This document shows, in pieces, positions 57,600-64,000 of a stretch of DNA of 64,000 nucleotides (positions within the stretch are counted from its first letter, which is position 1; each line of letters begins with the position of its first letter). The stretch spans positions 1,262,501-1,326,500 of the forward strand of contig OW285194.1 in assembly GCA_935421135.1 (NCBI GenBank), read 5' to 3'. The position numbers and the translations under genes were made by a program. Under the pieces are notes generated by a model. The model saw nothing but the letters and a program-made list of their open reading frames with translations, did no database searches and was not told the origin of the DNA. Origin of the DNA: Bugulina stolonifera. Taxonomy: Eukaryota > Bryozoa > Gymnolaemata > Cheilostomatida > Bugulidae.

Positions 57600-58253
57600 A
57601 GGTATAGAAGAATAAATACTGGTGTAGAGGAATATAATACAGGTGTAGAGGAATATAATACAGGTATAGAAGAATATAATACAGGTGTAGAGGAATATAA
57701 TACAGGTGTAGAGGAATATAATACAGGTGTAGAGGAATACAATACAGGTGTAGAGGAATATAATACAGGTGTAGAGGAATATAATACAGGTGTAGAGGAA
57801 TATAATACAGGTGTAGGGGAATATAATACAGGTGTAGAGGAATATAATACAGGTGTAGAGGAATATAATACAGGTGTAGAGGAATATAATACAGGTGTAG
57901 AGGAATATAATACAGGTATAGAAGAATATAATACAGGTGTAGAGGAATATAATACAGGTATAGAAGAATATAATACAGGTGTAGAGGAATATAATACAGG
58001 TGTAGAGGAATATAATACAGGTGTAGAGGAATATAATACAGGTGTAGAGGAATATAATACAGGTGTAGAGGAATATAATACGGGTATAGAAGAATATAAT
58101 ACAGGTGTAGAGGAATATAATACAGGTGTAGAGGAATATAATACAGGTGTAGAGGAATATAATACAGGTGTAGAGGAATATAATACAGGTGTAGAGGAAT
58201 ATAATACAGGTGTAGAGGAATATAATACGGGTGTGGAGGAGTATTATAATACA
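57600..58253. repeat. 21-bp minisatellite, about 31 copies
   Basis: Units of the type AATATAATACAGGTGTAGAG (21 bp), very homogeneous. Because the unit is a multiple of three, both strands stay open over 220-260 codons (EYNTGVE on the plus strand). No splice sites, promoter or signal peptide support a protein. Confidence 0.95.
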
Positions 58254-59493
58254 AATTAAATGCTGTTTATAGCTTTGAGCCATGCTATCCTATACTATGT
58301 AGGCCTATTCAGCACTGCGGAAACCAGGTGCAAGATGAGTATCTCAAACACCTATATTTGTTAGTGTCAACTTTCAAAATTGGTCAGCGTAATTTGTAGT
58401 CTAAAAGACAGTGCAAGTGACTTGTAAATTGTCATGCATATCTGTTTGAACCTGATACAAAGATAACATTTTTTGAGCAGTCGTATACTCTCACCAGGGC
58501 TTGTAGAATTATAGAGCTGTAGAACTATTATAATAGAACTGCAGAACTAAAGAACTGTGGAACTGAAGACATCTAGAGGTTGAGATTACATGGAGATGGG
58601 ATAAAAAAAATTTACAAAATTTACACAGTTGCATCCAGAGAAGGCCAAGAAACTATACCAGGAGCCCAGAAGGTAATATTGTAATGGTTTTTGGGGGGTT
58701 GTGATGTCGACGACCCCTTGCATGAAAGATCGACATGTACTAGTAGTCCAATGACTGCTCAAGACGACCCATGTGGTCCTTAGTCAATGCTTGTTTACTA
58801 TACTGAGAAAGTTCCGACCTAGCAGGAAGCTCGAGAAGCAAGGTCGAAGACCTTGATGAAGTTCCGGTAAAAAGGCTGACTTAGTGTTGCAAAAAGACGA
58901 TGTGTCGTCCGGAAATTGCACGACAAGATGGATGGTGCCGGAAGCCCGATGGCCGACCTAAAACATGTCGGGTACAACAAAAGATGCTTAAAATTATCCA
59001 ATTCATGTGCAAAATGAATATCAAGTAATTCTGAGAGTTGGCCCTCTTTACATGGGTATAAAAAGGACATAATTGCTCGGTAATGCACATTATAAATATA
59101 TAATTGATAGTTTACTACACAGACTAGTTAGCACAGGCAAATGCAATGCAATGAATGTTTATAACAAGTGTCATGTAGTTGAGAGGCTGAGTTAGAGTCA
59201 CCCAAATGGAGATATTGTGTAATGGGCGAAGTTCATTATTACATAACTTCAACTTTTGGCTCCAAAGATATCTACATCTGCATGGTCAGATATATAATTA
59301 TCTATAAAGGAACTAAAGGACAAACACTATAATTGTGATACATACCTTCAGGCATTAGATGGGATTTGTCTAACCAGTATTTACAGTGTCACTAAAGTGT
59401 CTGACACCTACAATTAACAGTCCTAGAATTCTTACAAGTTAACTCTAATCCCTTATTCTTATACAATAGAGTATAATAGAATCAGTGTCTGAG
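58254..59493. other. Intergenic SCP5-SCP6
   Basis: Contains the LTR-like copy 58680-59205. The remainder is AT-rich without genes, leading into the SCP6 promoter. Confidence 0.4.
58680..59205 (-). mobile_element. LTR-like repeat, copy 3 (degenerate)
   Basis: Starts TGTAATGGTTTTTGG and shares AAGACGACCCATGTGGTC, GAAGTTCCGGTAAAAAGG and CATGGGTATAA with copy 2. It has an internal deletion that removes the TATA and AATAAA part, and its right end has decayed. Confidence 0.6.
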
Positions 59494-59500
59494 TATATAA
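59494..59500 (+). promoter_or_regulatory. TATA box of SCP6
   Basis: TATATAA with downstream CAGCTGTATCATACTACTAG, nearly identical to SCP4. Confidence 0.75.
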
Positions 59501-59581
59501 ACAGCTGTATCATACTACTAGTGTACAGAAACACATCAACAACTGAACTAGAATATTTGATCCTTTGATCCTGCTTCTGAA

Positions 59582-62500
59582 ATGAAATATTTACTTCTGT
59601 TGAAAACTGTTCTGGGTAAGTGAATGTTTACTAAGTGAATGTTTACTAAACATTGACTGCATATTTTGATTTTATGCTAGTACATGAATTATAGAGTTAG
59701 AAAATAGACAGCAATACAATTAAACAATAATGTAGGTGGGTATGTGTTATACTGTTGTAGTGATGGTAGTTGCGCTTTCTGACTCCACACCACTAAACCC
59801 TCAGACTGAGAAACCTTCCTTCGTTACTGAGCAGATCACTATTAAATCTTATATGCAGTACTTCTTGATCAGTGATTGGCTGGTAAGTTAAGATATCTAC
59901 ATGTACATTTATTATATTAACGTAAGTCGATGCCTATCACGGACCTGCTATTCTAGAATATCTCACAACACCATCCAGTATTACAGAATAGTTTGGTATG
60001 TTTCAAATAACGCTATACGCGTTACTTCATTTTCTTCCTTCTGGAATCTTCTAACAGTAATTGAATAATATAAACTTTTTATTCTCCGGGAATTAGTGTT
60101 CTATCTACCTCTAAGATCATGGAAAGCCTAGGTTGCGCTTTAATGCGACTATTAGCATGATTTTCTTCTTTATATCATATCATGTGAGATTGTATAATAA
60201 TTTTATAGACCAGTATTGCAATAAAAGACCGACGCAGCTTACGCAAATCTTGTCCAATGGACCGTTCTCTCTGTGATTCTTTCTTGAAAAGTAAAGGATG
60301 CCAGGTAGGTTTACCTGTAGCACTGCAGACACTGTACAGCTAGTGCTACAAACATCACACATTGTATGTTAGTTGGTATTTCAGTCACTTGTATACCAGT
60401 GTTCAACTTGTAATCTAGTATATGAAGTTGGGGAGATTACCTTTGGCATATACTTTTTCCTGTACAATATTGACATTTGCACAAACTAATTTTAGGTTGC
60501 AGCCAAATTAATTGAACTTCATCACAAACTCAGAAGCTGTCTAGACAAGGAGGACCTACTCAAACCAGACGTCAGGAATGACTTCCTAATGGATAGTTAT
60601 GACGTCATTACTTTCATAGGACAAACAGACAATTCTTGTGGTCCAATGAGAGCAAACATCACTGCCACTCCTTACGGACAACAATGCCCAGGTGAGAACT
60701 CTTTCACTTCTGTATCAAAGCATCTTACATGTAGTTACTTGCATAGTAGGCTACTTGATTTTACTGCAGGTGGTTAACAAACTTGGCTCACCACAACTTA
60801 TGTGTAGTTCTGTTGGATCCAGCAATTAGGTGCCTTTTTACACAGCTCCTTAAAATATCTCTATATGTCAGCATATTAGCTGAAGCTGTCTTATTCATTA
60901 CACTTAGGGTATATATGTACTTGTAGCACTACTTGTGTTTACTAGCAGACATGAGCACTCAGAGTTACTTGACTGGATTGCATTGGGCAGAGTAGCAGCT
61001 TTTCATTGTTTGTTCTCCTTCATTGTGTGAAAGCATGTTGCTTGACTCATTTTTTACTCTTATCATCCAGCTTTCCATGTCAATTCTACTGAATTGGTGT
61101 ATTTATGTAATAAGTCCTTTTCACCATGAAAAAGCTAAAAGGGTTGTAGCTAATCATACCTACAATAAACAGCTTTCACCACTACTGTGTCAGTAGGGTG
61201 ACCAGCCGAAATTTGTAAAAATGAGTCGAAAAAATATAAAAATGAGTCCAACGTGTTCAAGGTAAATTTCTCAGAATTTTTGCTGAAAAATGTCTGTACA
61301 AATGACATGGTAAAAAATTTTCTGTACTCTTGTATCAAATTGCATATAATTTTATGTTTTAAATAGTAGGATACATTATAGTATTTTTATCATTATTAGC
61401 TTTAGTAGTTGAACTACCAGGCCTAATTTGACTAGATTGATAAAAAGGATCCTGAATTTCTATCTACATATTGTATTCTATTACATTGTCAGACCAAATT
61501 TCATATAATATTTAGCTGAATGAAGTCTACTAAAATGTTTGAGACATAAAAGATGACAACTCCCTAGAAATGCAAACAACGCATAGAGGCCTAAGCTAAG
61601 CCAAATAGGCTTTTTATTGGCTGGATTAAAAGCCCAGCTCACTGTAGCAAATAAATGAGTCCAGCTTCCACAAAATGAGTGCATATGTGTCATGCATCCA
61701 ACTAGCAATTGTTTCTCTAAAATGGTCTGTGGGCTCATTATGCGTCCTAGTTGGTCAGTGTGGTGTCAGACAGTAAAAAGAACCTAGCACTAACCATTAG
61801 CCAGGGTTGGGAATCGCCAATAGCATTCGATATTCGATGGCGATTTTCTTTGGTCTATTCAGCATCGATTCCACCTAATCGTTGGTTTCCAACAAAGCCA
61901 TCGAAATGCATGTATTCCTTGGTTTTATAGGGTTACAGCTGCATCCGATTGTCACTAAGCTGCTAATTAATCTGCTAGTGTTTATTACAGGAAATAAATG
62001 AAAAGCCTTGTAGCTTAGTTCTTATCTTTTTAATAAAAAAATGATGATGAGCTGTTTTATTTAATAACAAAATAATAGCTTCTATTTGCAAGCTAGAATA
62101 AAATGTGAGTGGCTAGCACCAAAATAAGAAATAATAGCCTGGAATTTCTGGCTAAGATTTGCAGTGCATATAAATATTTGGAGGCTAAAAAGAAACGTAA
62201 AGGTAGAGAAGATAACTCTAAACTATGAGAAAACGCAAATAAAACTGGTAATATTAGGCACAGTTGTTATAACATTTTAAAGTAATAGACAAAATTAGTA
62301 AAGACAATAAATTTCTCCATTTTTACAAAAATTATACCCATATACATGTGCATTTTCTAAAATCATCATCGATTGTAAAATCGATTGAAGTACAATCATT
62401 GATTTGGTAAAGTAACAATCGAATGCTTGTATTCTTTGGTTTAGTCAGCATAATCGAAAATCGGAAATCGAATGCAAAAGTAGATCAAAGTTCCCAACCC

Positions 62501-62959
62501 TGCCATTAGCCTACATGTTGCGTGAGTGTCACTCTTGTATTATTATTAATATCATTCCCCTTTCGCTTTTGTTTACTGTTTCATTCTAGTCTAATAAAAA
62601 GACTGCTATTGAAATATTAGGAAATAAATAAATAGCCTATCTATGACTACTCTTTGGCTTTCAACTATTTGTCCAAACTCACAATTTCAACAAAAACATT
62701 GAAGATTGTCTTCTCTATTTATTTCCGAATAAGCCCCTTGAAAAGTTGCTGTATTTGTATTCTTGAGATCAGAAGGAAGCTCTGTGTGCTTAAGTCATAC
62801 TTTTCTACATTTGCAGGTTTGTTCTAAAGAAATTTCACTGTTTTGGTATTTTCAGGTGATCACCAAAGTTCAGCCTGTGCTCTCATTGAAGCACAAACCT
62901 ACTATGACTGCATCATTTCTGTAGGAGATAAACCAGCACCCAAGGATGTGGAAATGTGA
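59582..62959 (+). CDS. SCP6: secreted cysteine-rich protein
   Basis: Exons 59582-59615, 59761-59882, 60209-60304, 60496-60691 and 62856-62959 give 183 aa. The signal peptide MKYLLLLKTVLV continues with MVVALSDS. Cysteines as in subfamily B: SCPMDRSLCDSF...GC, SCLDKEDLLKP, SCGP, PYGQQC, ACALIEAQTYYDC. The NIT glycosylation site of SCP3 is conserved. The C-terminus (KDVEM) is nearly that of SCP5 (EDVEM), showing they are close relatives. Intron 4 is unusually long (2.2 kb) without a recognised element. Function unknown. Confidence 0.85.
60692..62855. other. Long intron 4 of SCP6
   Basis: No exon supported. About 61800-62500 is flanked by inverted GGTTGGGAATCG (61806) and GTTCCCAACCCTG (62489), with ATCGATT/AATCGAT words between, a probable degraded TIR element of about 700 bp. 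Confidence 0.45.
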
Positions 62960-63259
62960 CAGCCACTAGCTGGTTTTCTTCTGTCACCTGTAGGCCTACA
63001 GTTTACGCTATGGACACTTGTAATATAAACAGTAAACTACTACTTATAATATTGTATACCTCATGCTACGTCATCCATGCTACGTCTTAGTAAGATATGT
63101 TTGTATTATGAGATACATTACAGAGTATAATATACAAAATAATGTAATATGAATTTAAAAGAGTTTTGGTATTATTAAACGTATTGATGCTTATTTTCCA
63201 CTTCAATAATGAGTCATTTTAAACCCAAATACATGACTATTCCCATTACTTACGTATAT
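62960..63259. other. 3' flank of SCP6
   Basis: AT-rich; resembles the 3' flank of SCP5 (AACAGT..ACTAACTACT, TATTGTATACC). No gene. Confidence 0.4.
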
Positions 63260-63515
63260 TGTAATGGTTTTTGGTTTCTGGTGCTGTCGTTCTAAGACGA
63301 CTCCCGAGTCGAAAATGAAGTGCCTATGAGTGGTGCTAGGCCTTCTCATCACATGAAAGATTGATCGGAGTCAGTAGTCAAAGAACTACCAAAGACGACC
63401 CATGTGATCCCGAGTTATGCTTGTTTACTCTACTTAGAAAGAGAGTGATCCGACCTAGTAGGCAGTTCGTGTTGCAAGGTCGAGGACTTTAACAACTAGA
63501 ATGACCTATGTCAGG
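63260..63515 (-). mobile_element. LTR-like repeat, copy 4 (truncated)
   Basis: Starts TGTAATGGTTTTTGG and is colinear with copy 2 (AAGACGA, GTGGTGCTAGGCCTTCTCAT, AAGGTCGA) to about GAATGACCTATG, where similarity stops. Confidence 0.65.
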
Positions 63516-64000
63516 GCGTCACCTCGACCAACCCCGACAACAATATTATGAAGTTATGAATATTATAAAATACTTACCTTTGTTTTATAGATATAGGCCT
63601 TTAGTCTTACATACAATTAAATACACTTACCTCTCTTTAGAATGAACCTTCAATAATGATATGGAGTGGGTTAGTCAAGAGATCCGAGTAGTCAATGATT
63701 TATATCCTTATATAGTATATATATATATATATCCATATGAATAGAGTCAAAGTCTCGTCATAAAGTTTATTGTAGGTATCAATATTATAAGTCCAAAGAA
63801 TTAATCCAGAACCGTAAACCGAATCAAATTAATAGCAATAATTATAAAAATAGAGTAAAAGCATGATAGAATAATGAATACCAAAGTAATAGCTAAAAGT
63901 ATAAACTCATAGAACATAAACAATAGAAAACAGACTGATTCCAATTCTAGGCAAAATAATATATATATTCTACAAAATGTTACCACGCTGTCATTGGGAG
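63516..64000. other. AT-rich end of window
   Basis: No gene seen; an (AT)n run lies at about 63715-63732. Confidence 0.5.

Noticed and set aside
57468..58283. 260-codon frames with EYNTGVE or CIIFLYT repeats on both strands
   Set aside because: Pure 21-bp minisatellite, a multiple of three, open on both strands; no promoter or splice evidence.

Overview
The window is a piece of a eukaryotic, almost certainly animal, genome. It is AT-rich, its genes are split by GT-AG introns with consistent phases, it holds TATA boxes, LTR-like and TIR transposon debris and tRNA-derived repeats, and no bacterial operon structure is visible. The density of ACATGTA words and the compact, tandemly duplicated secreted-protein genes would fit a demosponge, but that assignment is inference and no marker gene proves it.

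Host genes. (1) About 0.7-24 kb holds two minus-strand genes for small secreted basic proteins in which the hexapeptide RPTGRP recurs about once per exon or exon junction. The left one (R1) is split by a mobile element in an intron. The right one (R2, 14.8-24.0 kb) can be assembled from seven exons with matching phases, and its introns are full of transposon remnants. (2) About 26.8-63 kb holds six plus-strand paralogues (SCP1 to SCP6) of an unrecognised secreted cysteine-rich protein of 175-185 aa. Each has five exons with the same phase pattern (1,0,0,1) and SCP1 and SCP3-SCP6 share a closely similar TATA region. SCP1-2 and SCP3-6 form two subfamilies. Their introns carry minisatellites, MITEs and tRNA-like sequences.

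Mobile elements. Two long insertions stand out and appear to belong to one family. E1 (1698-11391, 9694 bp) and E2 (45250-54062, 8813 bp) begin with the same 18 bases AGTAGTATAGTCAGTGCA, end with the inverse, and are flanked by perfect 6-bp duplications (TATATG; AGTGGG). They have long GC-rich terminal inverted repeats (about 545 bp and 1.2 kb). Both have the same plan: TIR, minus-strand gene, a central array of ACATCG-type repeats, plus-strand gene, TIR. E1 encodes a protein-primed-type family B DNA polymerase (1453 aa model) and a protein with two similar, OB-fold-like repeats, possibly a single-strand-binding protein. E2 encodes an ankyrin protein resembling I-kappa-B (334 aa model, with an ESGxxS degron-like N-terminus and an acidic tail) and an unrecognised 525-aa Cys/His plus Ser/Thr-rich protein. 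I see no integrase, capsid or packaging ATPase in either.

The termini and 6-bp duplications resemble Polinton/Maverick elements, but the reduced gene content, the division of replication and host-interaction genes between two elements with common ends, and the helically phased central arrays are unusual. A multipartite or trans-complementing Polinton-like family is the main hypothesis offered here.
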